Translations under genes and position numbers: made by a program
NCBI RefSeq assembly: GCF_013002715.1
Contig: NZ_JABENB010000001.1
Location: forward strand, 1-64,000
Direction of reading: 5' to 3'
DNA length: 64,000 nucleotides
DNA from: Flexivirga aerilata
GTDB taxonomy: Bacteria; Actinomycetota; Actinomycetes; Actinomycetales; Dermatophilaceae
Notes under the pieces: generated by a model
Told to the model about the DNA's origin: nothing
Database searches by the model: none
Seen by the model: only the letters and a program-made list of their open reading frames with translations
In this document: positions 44,798-53,503 of the stretch, one piece after another
Numbering within the stretch: the stretch's first letter is position 1
How the letters are laid out: each line of letters begins with the position of its first letter

Positions 44798-46579
44798 TCA
44801 CGCGCCGTGCCCGAACGGGTCGGCCGGGTCGATCGCGTCGAGCTTGGCGAAGATCGGCGTCGGCTTGGCCACCGGCGCCCCCACAGTCACCGGGCGCGAC
44901 TCCCAGCGCGGGGTGCCGGAGTATTCGCCGGTGATGATCGGATATCCGCGACTGTCGTCGTCCAGGTCGCGCACCTGCTCGATGCGCGGCATCGGCATGA
45001 ATTGCCCTGTCGCACCGAAGGTTTGCGCCACCGCATTGGAGCTGTGCGGCAGGAACGGCGCGAGCATCGTGTTGAGGTCGCCGACCGCCTGGGCCAGCGT
45101 GTGCAGCACGGTGCCGAGCCGCTCGCGCTGGTCGTCGCCCTTGAGCCGGAACGGCTCGGTGTCGGTGACGTACTTGTTCGCCGCCCGCACCAGCCGCATC
45201 ACCTCCGCGAGCGCGGCCTTCTGGCGCTGCGCCTCGAGCAGCGCGCCGACCGTGCCGAAGCCGTCCCGCACTGCGCTGAGCAACTCCTCGTCGACCGCCT
45301 CCAGCGCGGCCGGCGCCGGGATCTGCCCGAAGTTCTTGGCGATCATCGACGCGGTGCGGTTGACCAGGTTGCCCCACCCGGCGACGAGTTCGTTGTTGTT
45401 GCGGGTGACGAACTCCTCCCAGGTGAAGTCGCTGTCCTGGGTCTCCGGCCCGGCGGCACAGATGAAGTAGCGCAGCGCGTCGGCGCCATACGTCGCGATC
45501 ATGTCCTTGACGTAGATGACGTTGCCGCGCGAGGTGGAGAACTGCGCGCCGGCCAGCCCGAGGAAACCGGACGCCACCACCTCGGTAGGCAGGTTGAGCT
45601 CGCCGAACGCGCCGGGCTCCCCGCCCTTGTCGCCCCGGCCCATGTAGCCGAGCAGCTCGGCCGGCCAGATCTGGGCGTGGAAGGTGACGTTGTCCTTGCC
45701 CTGGAAGTAATAGGACAGCGCAGTCGGGTCGTTCCACCAGTCGCGCCAGCGCTCGGGCTCGCCGAGGCGGCGGGCCCATTCGATGGCCGCCGACAGGTAG
45801 CCGATGACCGCGTCGAACCACACGTAGAACCGTTTGGTGTCCCACCCGTCCACGGGGATCGGGATGCCCCAGTCGATGTCGCGCGTCATCGCGCGCGGGT
45901 GCATGTCCTTGGCCAAACCCTTGGCGAAGTTGATGACGCTCGGCCGCCACGTGCCGGCGGCGTCGACCTGGTCCAGCCACTCCTGCAGCGCGCCGGCGAG
46001 CGCGGGCAGGTCGAGGAAGAAGTGCTGGGTCTCCACGAACTCCGGCACCTCGCCGTTGATCTTGGAGCGCGGGTTGATCAGGTCGGCCGGGTCGAGCTGG
46101 TTGCCGCAGTTGTCGCACTGGTCGCCGCGCGCCTCGGGGAAGCCGCAGATCGGGCAGGTGCCCTCGAGGAAACGGTCCGGCAGCGTGCGACCGGTCGACG
46201 GGCTGATCGCCGTCGTGGTCGTCTGCTCGATCATGTAGCCGTTGGCCCGGATCTGGGTGAAGAGGTCCTGCACCACCCGGTAGTGGTTGCGGGTCGTGGT
46301 GCGGGTGAACAGGTCGTAGGACAGGCCGAGGTCGGTGAGGTCCTGCACGATCACCGCGTTGTACTTGTCGACCGTCTCCTGCACGGTGGCGCCCTCCTGC
46401 TCGGCGAGCACCAGGATCGGGGTGCCGTGCTCGTCGGTGCCGCTGACCATCAGCACGTCGTGACCGGCCATCCGCATGTAGCGGCTGAAAACGTCTGCCG
46501 GGACCCCGAATCCGGCCACGTGGCCGATGTGGCGAGGCCCGTTGGTGTAGGGCCATGCGACTGCTGAGAGCACCTTCAT
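44798..46579 (-). CDS. metG: methionyl-tRNA synthetase
   Basis: A 593-residue class I synthetase. HIGH motif: [11 protein letters not shown]. The zinc knuckle is [18 protein letters not shown]. The KMSKS loop reads [11 protein letters not shown], a variant common in actinobacterial MetG. The C-terminal anticodon-binding helices follow. ATG 46579. It is divergent from DUF4126 and the first gene of metG-tatD-rpf-rsmA-ispE. A 27-base palindrome lies in the divergent gap. Confidence 0.97.
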   Translation of the reverse strand: MKVLSAVAWPYTNGPRHIGHVAGFGVPADVFSRYMRMAGHDVLMVSGTDEHGTPILVLAEQEGATVQETVDKYNAVIVQDLTDLGLSYDLFTRTTTRNHYRVVQDLFTQIRANGYMIEQTTTTAISPSTGRTLPDRFLEGTCPICGFPEARGDQCDNCGNQLDPADLINPRSKINGEVPEFVETQHFFLDLPALAGALQEWLDQVDAAGTWRPSVINFAKGLAKDMHPRAMTRDIDWGIPIPVDGWDTKRFYVWFDAVIGYLSAAIEWARRLGEPERWRDWWNDPTALSYYFQGKDNVTFHAQIWPAELLGYMGRGDKGGEPGAFGELNLPTEVVASGFLGLAGAQFSTSRGNVIYVKDMIATYGADALRYFICAAGPETQDSDFTWEEFVTRNNNELVAGWGNLVNRTASMIAKNFGQIPAPAALEAVDEELLSAVRDGFGTVGALLEAQRQKAALAEVMRLVRAANKYVTDTEPFRLKGDDQRERLGTVLHTLAQAVGDLNTMLAPFLPHSSNAVAQTFGATGQFMPMPRIEQVRDLDDDSRGYPIITGEYSGTPRWESRPVTVGAPVAKPTPIFAKLDAIDPADPFGHGA

Positions 46580-46630
46580 GGTGCTTCATCCTAGGTGTGC
46601 TCGATCGGCGCGGTCGCGCCAGTTACCGCC

Positions 46631-46657
46631 GCTCCCGTCATACCGTATGGCGGGAGC
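46631..46657. promoter_or_regulatory. 27-base palindrome between metG and DUF4126
   Basis: GCTCCCGTCATAC (46631-46643), one central base, GTATGGCGGGAGC (46645-46657): one mismatch in 13. It is in the divergent promoter region (starts 46579 and 46699). It contains two copies of the genome-wide GTATGNC word head to head. Operator or cruciform; no regulator is adjacent. Confidence 0.7.
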
Positions 46658-46698
46658 GCCCGTGAGGAAGCGGGCCCGGAATCGATAAGGAGGTCGCG

Positions 46699-47298
46699 AT
46701 GTTCGCTGTGCTCACCGGCGCAGGCCTGTCTGCCGCGGCCGGGCTCAACGCCTACATCCCGTTCCTCATCGTCGCGCTGGTCGCGCGATTCACCGACGTG
46801 ATCAATCTGCCCGGCGGCTGGCAGTGGATCGAGTCGTGGTGGGCGATCGGCATCTGCAGCCTGCTGCTGATCAGCGAGGTGGTGCTCGACAAGATCCCCG
46901 CGGTCGACAGCGTCAACGACCTCGTGGGCACCGTCGTGCGCCCGGCGACCGGCGGCATCATCTCGGCGGCGACCCAGTCGGCGGGCGCGCTCGACCACTC
47001 CTCCTTTCTGCGCGACCACGAGTGGACAGCCGTCGTCGGCGGCATCGTGATCGCGGGCGTGGTGCACACGGGCAAAGCCACCGCGCGCCCCGCAATCAAC
47101 CTGGGCACAGTGGGTTTCGGCGCACCGATCGTGTCGACCGTCGAGGACGCGTCGTCGGTCAGCCTCTCCCTCATCGCCATCTTCATCCCGGTGCTGGTGA
47201 TCTTCGCGTTGATCGTGCTGGCCTGGGGCGGCTTCGTTTTCGTGCGCCGCATGCGGTCCTTCGCGCGGCGGAGGCGGTATGTCGAGAACACCTCCTGA
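46699..47298 (+). CDS. DUF4126 domain-containing membrane protein
   Basis: A 199-residue integral membrane protein of the DUF4126 family with about five hydrophobic segments: MFAVLTGAGLSAAAGLNAYI at the start, SWWAIGICSLLLISEVVLDK, and a strong C-terminal helix IAIFIPVLVIFALIVLAWGG followed by basic residues. Function unknown. ATG 46699 follows AAGGAGG at good spacing. It overlaps the next small membrane gene by 20 bases, so the two are coupled and may act together. Confidence 0.88.
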   Translation: MFAVLTGAGLSAAAGLNAYIPFLIVALVARFTDVINLPGGWQWIESWWAIGICSLLLISEVVLDKIPAVDSVNDLVGTVVRPATGGIISAATQSAGALDHSSFLRDHEWTAVVGGIVIAGVVHTGKATARPAINLGTVGFGAPIVSTVEDASSVSLSLIAIFIPVLVIFALIVLAWGGFVFVRRMRSFARRRRYVENTS

Positions 47299-47650
47299 CC
47301 CGCGCAGACCCGGCCTGCTCAGCACGCCCGGACAGAAGATCGTCGCCGTGCTGGTCTTCGCGGTGGTGCTCTATGCCGGGCTCTACTGGTGGCAGAGCCG
47401 GCGCAACGCCGGTCCGGAGCGGCCGGCGGCGGCCGCGGGCACGGTGGTGCGCGAAGCGCCGGCGGACAGCGGTCGCAGCAATCTGACCGTGCGCTACACC
47501 GTCGACGGTAAACAGCTCGAGACCACCAAAGACGTTGCCACTGCTGCGTTTACCGCGCAGGGCAAGGTGGTGTGGGTCTGCTTCGCACCCTCCGACCCGA
47601 CCAACGCCGCGCTGCGGCTGCCCGAGGACCAGCTCTGCGGTCAGCGCTGA
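47279..47650 (+). CDS. small membrane-anchored hypothetical protein
   Basis: A 123-residue protein with one N-terminal membrane helix (about 22-38, VAVLVFAVVLYAGLYWW) and a small extracytoplasmic domain ending LPEDQLCGQR. Two Cys residues (in WVCFAP and QLCGQ) could form a disulfide outside the cell. I do not recognise the family. Its start lies inside the DUF4126 gene (20-base overlap), and its stop overlaps the convergent CoA-transferase by 10 bases. Confidence 0.7.
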   Translation: MSRTPPDPRRPGLLSTPGQKIVAVLVFAVVLYAGLYWWQSRRNAGPERPAAAAGTVVREAPADSGRSNLTVRYTVDGKQLETTKDVATAAFTAQGKVVWVCFAPSDPTNAALRLPEDQLCGQR

Positions 47651-48813
47651 GCGCCCACCACCCGATCGACCAGCGCCGGCTCGATCCCCAACTCCCCCAG
47701 CACTTCCCGGGTGTCGGCACCGGCCGGCCGCGGTGCGGTGTGCACAGCGGCAGGGGTGCGGTGCAGGCTGATCGGGTTGGCGATGCCGCGGTAGCCGTCG
47801 TGCTCGACGACCAGTCCGCGCTCGCGGACGTGGTCGTCGGTCAGCGCCTCGCCGACGTCGTTGACGGGTGAGGCGGGCACACCGACATCCAGCAGTTGCT
47901 TGGTCAGGCCGAGCCGGTCGAAGTCGCCCACCCGCTCGACCAGCAGCGCACGCAACTCGCGAACGTGCTTGACCCGCAACGGATTGGACGCGAAGCGCGG
48001 ATCGTCGGCCAGCTCCGGGATGCCGAGCACGGCGAGCAGCTTGCGGAACTGCGTGTCGTTGCCCGCACTGATGAAGAGGTCACCGTCGGCGGCCGGGAAG
48101 GCGTCGTAGGGCGCGATGCTCGGATGCGCCGAGCCCGAGCGCACCGGCAGCGTCCCGTCGGCGAGATAGGCGGCCGAGTGCGGGTGCAACAGGTTGATCG
48201 CGGTGTCCAGCAGGCTGCAGTCGACCACCTGCCCGCGACCCGAGACGTCCCGCTCGCGCAGCGCCAGCAGCACGCCACTGAAGGCGAGCATGCCGGTGGC
48301 CATGTCGACGACGGGCACCCCGACTCGCAGCGCCGGCCCGGTCGCCTCGCCGTTGACGCTCATCAGCCCGCTGTAGGCCTGGGCGACGGCGTCATACCCA
48401 GGCTTGCCACCCATCGGGCCGTCGAGCCCGAATCCGGTGACGCGGCAGTGCACGAGGCGCGGGTATGACGCCAGCAGTTCCTCGTCGGGCAGGCCCCACT
48501 TCGCGAGCGTCCCGGCGCGGAAGTTTTCGATGAGCACGTCACTGTCGGCGAGGAGACGGCGCAGCACCGCCCGCCCGTCGTCGCTGCGCAGGTCGAGCAC
48601 GATGTTGCGCTTGTTGCGGTTGAGCGCGGCGTAGTAGGAGCTGGTGTGCTCATCGACGAAAGGCGGTCCCCACGTGCGGGTTTCGTCCCCCGCCGGTGGC
48701 TCGACCTTGATCACGTCGGCGCCGTGGTCGGCCAGCATCTGGGAGCAGAGCGGCCCGGCGAGGACCCGCGACAGGTCGAGCACCCGCAGCCCGGTGAGTG
48801 CCTGATCCGTCAT
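47641..48813 (-). CDS. CaiB/BaiF family CoA-transferase
   Basis: A 390-residue family III CoA-transferase. The catalytic Asp lies in the family region near GLMSVNGEATGPALRVGVPVVDM, and the N-terminus GLRVLDLSRVLAGPLCSQML with KVEPPAGDETRTWGPPF is canonical. It moves CoA between organic acids; relatives act on carnitine, bile acids, oxalate or succinate/methylmalate. Paired here with an acyl-CoA dehydrogenase and a TetR gene upstream, it probably activates an acid that is then oxidised. ATG 48813. Confidence 0.9.
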   Translation of the reverse strand: MTDQALTGLRVLDLSRVLAGPLCSQMLADHGADVIKVEPPAGDETRTWGPPFVDEHTSSYYAALNRNKRNIVLDLRSDDGRAVLRRLLADSDVLIENFRAGTLAKWGLPDEELLASYPRLVHCRVTGFGLDGPMGGKPGYDAVAQAYSGLMSVNGEATGPALRVGVPVVDMATGMLAFSGVLLALRERDVSGRGQVVDCSLLDTAINLLHPHSAAYLADGTLPVRSGSAHPSIAPYDAFPAADGDLFISAGNDTQFRKLLAVLGIPELADDPRFASNPLRVKHVRELRALLVERVGDFDRLGLTKQLLDVGVPASPVNDVGEALTDDHVRERGLVVEHDGYRGIANPISLHRTPAAVHTAPRPAGADTREVLGELGIEPALVDRVVGAQR

Positions 48814-48857
48814 TCGTCCCGCCTTCCGCCGATCACGCTCGATGACACCACGCCAGC

Positions 48858-50021
48858 TCAGTAGGACTTGGGCAGTCCCAGCACGTGCTGGGCGATGTAG
48901 TTCATCGCCATCTCCTGGCTGACCGGAGCCAGGCGCAGGATGCGTGCCTCGCGAAAATATCGCTCCACGTGATACTCCCGCGCATAGCCCATGCCGCCGT
49001 GCGCCTGGATCGCCTGATCCGCGGCGGCGAAGCCGGCGTCAGCGCACAGCCACTTGGCCATGTTGGCCTCACGCCCACAGGGCAGACCCTGGTCGTAGCG
49101 CCAGGCCGCCTGCCGTGCCATCAGCTCGGCGGCATCCAGCCGGGTCGCGGCCTCCGCGAGCGGAAAGGCCACACCCTGGTTCTGCCCGATCGGCCGGTCG
49201 AAGACGACCCGCTCCTTCGCATAACGCGTCGCGCGTTCGAGCGCGGCCCGGCCGAGCCCCAGCGCCTCGTGCGCGAGCAGGATGCGCTCGGGGTTGAGCC
49301 CGTCGAGCAGGTAGCGAAAACCCTCGCCCTCGTTGCCGATTCGCGCCGACTCCGGCACCTCGAGGTCGTCGAACACCACCTCGTAGGACGCCACGGCGTT
49401 GCGGCCCATCTTGGGGATCGGCGTGAGCTGCACGCGCGGGGACTCGAGGTCGACGAGGAAGAGGGTCATGCCCGCCGTCCGGTGCGCGTCGTCGCGGGGT
49501 GTGGTGCGGGTGATCAGCACCATCTTCTGGGAGTCACCGGCCTTGGTGATCCACACCTTGCGACCGCGGATGCGGTAGCCGTCGGCGGTGCGACGCGCGA
49601 ACGTCGAGATGCTGGTCGTGTCGGTGCCTGCGTCGGGCTCGGTCACACCGAAGCACACGTGCAGCGACCCGTCCGCCGCCCGCGGCAGCACCTCCTGCCG
49701 CAACTGCTCGCTGCCGTGCTTCACGATCGTGTTGAGCCCGAAGATCGTCAGGTGCATCGTGGAGCAGCCGTTCATCCCCGCGCCGGACGCCGAGACCTCC
49801 TGCAGCAGCAGCGCGGCCTCGAGGATCCCGAGACCGCCCCCGCCATACGCCGTCGGTATGGCGATGCCTAGCCACCCGCCCTCGGCGAAGGATCGGTAGA
49901 AATCCCAAGGGAATTCGCCCTTGGCGTCGCGCTCTGCCCAGTAGTCGTCCGGGAAACTGCGTGCGAGATCGCGGGCGCCCTGCTGCAGCGCGAGCTGATC
50001 GTCGGTGAGTGCGAAGTCCAT
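48858..50021 (-). CDS. acyl-CoA dehydrogenase
   Basis: A 387-residue flavin acyl-CoA dehydrogenase. It has CFGVTEPDAGTDTTSIST (FAD and substrate region), the catalytic-glutamate-region QAHGGMGYAREYHVERYFREAR, and the typical N-terminal helix domain. ATG 50021 shares one base with the TetR stop. With the CoA-transferase downstream (44-base gap) it forms a CoA-ester catabolic pair. Chain length or substrate cannot be told from sequence. Confidence 0.93.
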   Translation of the reverse strand: MDFALTDDQLALQQGARDLARSFPDDYWAERDAKGEFPWDFYRSFAEGGWLGIAIPTAYGGGGLGILEAALLLQEVSASGAGMNGCSTMHLTIFGLNTIVKHGSEQLRQEVLPRAADGSLHVCFGVTEPDAGTDTTSISTFARRTADGYRIRGRKVWITKAGDSQKMVLITRTTPRDDAHRTAGMTLFLVDLESPRVQLTPIPKMGRNAVASYEVVFDDLEVPESARIGNEGEGFRYLLDGLNPERILLAHEALGLGRAALERATRYAKERVVFDRPIGQNQGVAFPLAEAATRLDAAELMARQAAWRYDQGLPCGREANMAKWLCADAGFAAADQAIQAHGGMGYAREYHVERYFREARILRLAPVSQEMAMNYIAQHVLGLPKSY

Positions 50022-50626
50022 CAGCGACCAGCTTGCCCGAGCAGTGAGCGCCACGCGTCGGCGAAACGCTCAGGGGTTGGTGCCGTGCCGGCCATCCGGA
50101 GGAGGATGTAACCGGGCAGCGTGCTGTGCACCACGCGGGCCAGATCTGCGGTGTCGGCGTCCGGGTCCAGACGACCGTCGGCCTGCATTCTGCTGACGAT
50201 GACTTCCCATTCCTCGATCACGGTCTGCAGCCGGCCGCTGATCAACCGGCGGGACGCCTCACTCTTGGCAGCGTCGCCCCAGCTGAGCAGGACCATCACG
50301 CTGAGGTCACCGTCAGGGCTCTGCGCCAGTCGCTCGATCTCCTCGGTGAGGGTCTGCATCAGCTCCGGGATGTCCGGCAGCTCGTCAGCCACCGCAAAGC
50401 CATGGAGCATCCCGACGATCTCGTCCAGCTGCGAATCCACAATCGCCGCAACCAGATCCGCCTTGCCTGCGAAGTATCCGTAGACCGCTCCTGCGGACAA
50501 GCCCGACTCGCGGATCACCTGCGCCATCGTCATCCCGTCCAGGCCGGAGCGTATGGCGCAGCGCGTCGCGGCCCGGACGATCTGGTCTCGGCGTTCGGCA
50601 CGACGCTCTTCGGAAATGCGAGGCAC
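50021..50626 (-). CDS. TetR family transcriptional regulator
   Basis: A 201-residue TetR regulator from GTG 50626 (VPRISEERRAERRDQIVRAA). The helix-turn-helix is GLDGMTMAQVIRESGLSAGAVYGYFAGKADL (recognition helix SAGAVYGYF). An ATG at 50650 lies inside an operator palindrome, so GTG 50626 is preferred. It is divergent from a membrane exporter gene with two related palindromes between, and cotranscribed with acyl-CoA dehydrogenase and CaiB downstream. It likely controls both directions. Confidence 0.9.
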   Translation of the reverse strand: MPRISEERRAERRDQIVRAATRCAIRSGLDGMTMAQVIRESGLSAGAVYGYFAGKADLVAAIVDSQLDEIVGMLHGFAVADELPDIPELMQTLTEEIERLAQSPDGDLSVMVLLSWGDAAKSEASRRLISGRLQTVIEEWEVIVSRMQADGRLDPDADTADLARVVHSTLPGYILLRMAGTAPTPERFADAWRSLLGQAGR

Positions 50627-50637
50627 GCGGCAACGAT

Positions 50638-50655
50638 ACAGAACATCCATTCTGT
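50638..50655. promoter_or_regulatory. TetR operator 1
   Basis: ACAGAACATCCATTCTGT: 6-base perfect arms (ACAGAA, TTCTGT). On the minus strand it reads GAATG-N4-TTCTG, the same core as site 2. It is 12 bases from the TetR GTG start, suited to autoregulation. Confidence 0.75.
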
Positions 50656-50694
50656 TTGACAGGAGACGTGAACCCGAGGACGCTGGCAGCGTAA

Positions 50695-50712
50695 CCAGAA
50701 TGAACATTCGTT
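50695..50712. promoter_or_regulatory. TetR operator 2
   Basis: CCAGAATGAACATTCGTT: inner arms GAATG and CATTC. The minus-strand core GAATG-N4-TTCTG is shared with site 1, 57 bases away. It lies 13 bases before the exporter start, overlapping its promoter or ribosome site. Confidence 0.72.
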
Positions 50713-50724
50713 TTGGAGGTAGAC

Positions 50725-51789
50725 ATGACCAGCATCCCGCCGCACCACGCGGCCAACCCGGACGCCCGTCGCGGTGTGGGCCTCGTGCTCGCGCTGGCCA
50801 TCGGCCTCAGCGCCCTCCTCGCCCTCTTCGCCTGGCCGGCAGTGCACAGCGCGCCCCGCGATCTCCCGATCGTGCTCAGTGGTCCGCCAGCCGCGACCAC
50901 CGGCGTGAAAACCGCTCTCGAACAACAGCATCCGGGCGCATTCGACGTCATCGTCGTCACCGATGAGGCGGCCGCCATCCAGCGGATCACCGACCACGAC
51001 GCCTACGGTGCCTTCGTTGTCACCGCCCACAACGTCGAAGTGCTCACCGCGTCGGCCCGCTCGGCGACGGTCGCGCAACTCCTCGGCCAGACGGGAGCGA
51101 CCATCGCCGGCGCGCACCGGCTACCGACGACGACCCGGGACGTCGTACCCGCTCCGGCGGACGACCCACGCGGCGTCGGCATCGGCGTGTCGATGCTGCC
51201 GATCGCGATGGGTGCGGTCATCTGCGCCGCGGCCTCGACCTTCCTGATCCGCACGCGGCGCGACCGCACATTGGTGGCCGCCGGTTTCGCGATCGTCGGC
51301 GGCTTCGCGATGACCGCACTGCTGCAGTTCTGGCTCGGCACGCTCGACGGCAACTACGTCGCCAATGCCTGCGTCGTCGCCTTCGGCGTCGGCGCGGTAT
51401 CCATGACGATCCTCGGCCTGGAGAGCCTCATCGGGCCGGCGGGCATCGGTGTCGGTGTGCTCCTGATGATGCTCACCGGCAACGCGCTGTCGGGAGCGAC
51501 GACCGCTCCGGAAATGCTGCCCACCGGCTGGGGCACCGCCGGCCAGCTGCTGCCGGTCGGCGCCGCCAACACGGCGCTGCGCTCCACCGCGTTCTTCGAC
51601 GGGCACGGCGCGGTCCGGCCGCTGATCGTGGTCGGGTGCTGGCTGCTGATCGGGCTGGCGTTGCAGTTCGCGGCATACCTGCGGCGCCGTGCGACCGACG
51701 ACACCGCAGCACCGGTCGACGCGGAGGCGACCGGCGGCGCACCCCACCACCTCAGCCAGCACCCCGGCCACCAACCGTCCGCCGTCTGA
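50725..51789 (+). CDS. ABC-2/YhgE-like membrane exporter
   Basis: A 354-residue membrane protein: N-terminal helix, an extracytoplasmic domain (~45-150), then about five helices and a charged tail. Conserved context: GVGIGVSMLPIAMGAVICAA and GWGTAGQLLPVGAANTALRS near the C-terminus. The layout equals that of the frameshifted gene at 6752-7793. Likely transport of hydrophobic or lipid-like compounds, by analogy with ABC-2 permeases; no ATPase is nearby. ATG 50725 follows GGAGG. Regulated by the divergent TetR. Confidence 0.8.
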   Translation: MTSIPPHHAANPDARRGVGLVLALAIGLSALLALFAWPAVHSAPRDLPIVLSGPPAATTGVKTALEQQHPGAFDVIVVTDEAAAIQRITDHDAYGAFVVTAHNVEVLTASARSATVAQLLGQTGATIAGAHRLPTTTRDVVPAPADDPRGVGIGVSMLPIAMGAVICAAASTFLIRTRRDRTLVAAGFAIVGGFAMTALLQFWLGTLDGNYVANACVVAFGVGAVSMTILGLESLIGPAGIGVGVLLMMLTGNALSGATTAPEMLPTGWGTAGQLLPVGAANTALRSTAFFDGHGAVRPLIVVGCWLLIGLALQFAAYLRRRATDDTAAPVDAEATGGAPHHLSQHPGHQPSAV

Positions 51790-51810
51790 TCGAGCGGCAC
51801 ACACCGGCAT

Positions 51811-51851
51811 CGAGAGGCACACGAAACACGGGCGGATTCGTGTGCCCCTCG
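51811..51851. terminator. inverted-repeat element after the exporter gene
   Basis: CGAGAGGCACACGAA (51811-51825) pairs with TTCGTGTGCCCCTCG (51837-51851), one mismatch in 15, 11-base loop. Extra copies of the same word flank it: CGGCACACAC at 51796-51805 and CTGTGCCTG just after, so the word occurs twice in each orientation. Probable terminator of the exporter gene. Confidence 0.7.
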
Positions 51852-51861
51852 GTGCGGTGCT

Positions 51862-52125
51862 GTGCCTGTCGGTGAGCGCATCGAGCAGGCGCGGGAGGTG
51901 ATCCGCTCCACGCTGGAGCAGCGGCTGGCCGACGGGCTGGCCGAGCGCGGCGCGCCCGACGTCGAGCCCGAGGTGCTGTCGCAGGTGCTGTTGGTCGCCG
52001 GCGAGCAGTTCGCCCGGCTGGTGATCACCGACCCCGACCGCTACCCGCCCGAGCGGCTGATCGCCAATCTGCGCGGTGTGCTCGCCGCGGTGCGCGCGCC
52101 GGCGAGCGTCAGCACGTCGGCGTAA
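51862..52125 (+). CDS. small hypothetical protein, 87 aa
   Basis: An 87-residue frame from GTG 51862: MPVGERIEQAREVIRSTLEQ at the start, mostly amphipathic helix with many Glu/Arg/Leu, then RYPPERLIANLRGVLAAVRA. No signal peptide or membrane segment is evident. I do not recognise it. It starts right after the inverted-repeat element and overlaps the convergent DUF2079 gene by 17 bases. Codon bias supports a real gene, but only moderately. Confidence 0.55.
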   Translation: MPVGERIEQAREVIRSTLEQRLADGLAERGAPDVEPEVLSQVLLVAGEQFARLVITDPDRYPPERLIANLRGVLAAVRAPASVSTSA

Positions 52126-53503
52126 CCACCTGTGCGCTGGGCAGTTTCACGAGCGTGACGATGCCGCGGCGCCATACCTGCGCGCCTGCGGCGACGAGAC
52201 GTTCGCGGGCGCAGACGGGCACCTGATAGGTCCAGCGCTCCTTGTCGGTGAACATCACGTAGTCGACGCGCGGCCGCTGGTCGGGGCGCAAGGAGTAGAC
52301 GTCGTAGCGCGGCACGAGATAGGGACCGACGTCCATCTGGGTGGCGACCTTCGCGCCCTTCGGCAGGCGCTCCCCCGCGAGCGCGCGGATGTCCCGCACG
52401 ACCGGTGCCGTGCGGAAGGTCGACGCGGGGGTGACCGCGCGCTGCTGCAGCTCGGCGACACCGAGGACGAGGCTCGCGACGGTGGCGATCGAGACCACCA
52501 CACCGCTGCGAGAACGCAGTCGCGGCAGGCCTTTTCGGCATACATCGACGAAGGCGAGCAGGCCGATCGGCCACAGCACCAGGTCGTAGTGGAAGTCCAG
52601 TGCCCAGTAGTGGATGTTGGAGGACGCGGCCCGCCAGAGCAGCGTCGGTATGGCGAGCACGGTCAGCTTCGAGCGCACCCCGATGCCGAGCGCGGTCACG
52701 ACGTACATCAGCACCGGCAGCAGACGCTGCGGACTGAGGCTGTGGTCCTCCGGCACCGGCAGCTTGTTGCTGGAGCCGATGCCGAAGTAGGCGAGGTAGC
52801 CGGTGCCGCTGCCGGGCGCGAACGCGCCGAGCACCAGCATCGCGACGATCACCCCCGCGACGCCGAGTCCGGCCAGGACCAGCGGTCGCCGCCACCCGTC
52901 GCCGCGGTGCATCCACCACCAGCAGGCGCCGGCCGCGAAGACCGTCAGCCCCATGTCCTCCTTGGTCAGCAGCAGCCACACCGAGGCCGCCACCGCCCAG
53001 CCGAAGCGGTGCTGCAACAGCGCAATGCACAACACTGCCAACGCAATTGCCGCATAGGCGACCTCGTGCACGTCGAACATCGCCGTGGTGAGCACCGCCC
53101 GCGACAGCAGCCCGACGACCGCCACGAGCAGCGCCACCCGCAGCCCCGCCACCCGCCGGGTGTAGGCGACGATCACACCGAGCGCGGCCGCGAGCAGCAC
53201 CGCCTGGGTGATGAGCAGGGTCGGTGGCGTCGGCCAGAAATGCCAGAGCGCGCCCCAGGAGGCGAGCAGCGGGCTGAAGTGGTCGCCGAGCAGCGACAGG
53301 CCGCGGATGTGCGACTCCGGCCACTGGCCGCGCGACCACGCGTCGGCGCCCTGGGCGAAGATGCCGAGGTCGTAGTTGGCGCTGTTGCCGGCCCGCCACC
53401 GGCCGATCGCGAGCAGTGTGTAGAAAACCGCAGCGACGGCCGCGACGCCGACGCCCAGGCCGACCGCCGAGCGGCGCGACGGCGATGATGAGGAACGAAT
53501 CAT
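52109..53503 (-). CDS. DUF2079 domain-containing membrane protein
   Basis: A 464-residue multi-pass membrane protein (about 9-11 segments) of DUF2079, related to GT-C glycosyltransferase-like proteins. NYDLGIFAQGADAWSRGQWP and LLGDHFSPLLASWGALWHFWP are the family's hallmark N-terminal segments; the C-terminal ~100 residues (RDIRALAGERLPKGAKVATQ) are outside the membrane. Function unknown, possibly cell-wall or polymer glycosylation. Its start overlaps the rsmI stop by 4 bases (ATGA). Confidence 0.88.
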   Translation of the reverse strand: MIRSSSSPSRRSAVGLGVGVAAVAAVFYTLLAIGRWRAGNSANYDLGIFAQGADAWSRGQWPESHIRGLSLLGDHFSPLLASWGALWHFWPTPPTLLITQAVLLAAALGVIVAYTRRVAGLRVALLVAVVGLLSRAVLTTAMFDVHEVAYAAIALAVLCIALLQHRFGWAVAASVWLLLTKEDMGLTVFAAGACWWWMHRGDGWRRPLVLAGLGVAGVIVAMLVLGAFAPGSGTGYLAYFGIGSSNKLPVPEDHSLSPQRLLPVLMYVVTALGIGVRSKLTVLAIPTLLWRAASSNIHYWALDFHYDLVLWPIGLLAFVDVCRKGLPRLRSRSGVVVSIATVASLVLGVAELQQRAVTPASTFRTAPVVRDIRALAGERLPKGAKVATQMDVGPYLVPRYDVYSLRPDQRPRVDYVMFTDKERWTYQVPVCARERLVAAGAQVWRRGIVTLVKLPSAQVVTPTC

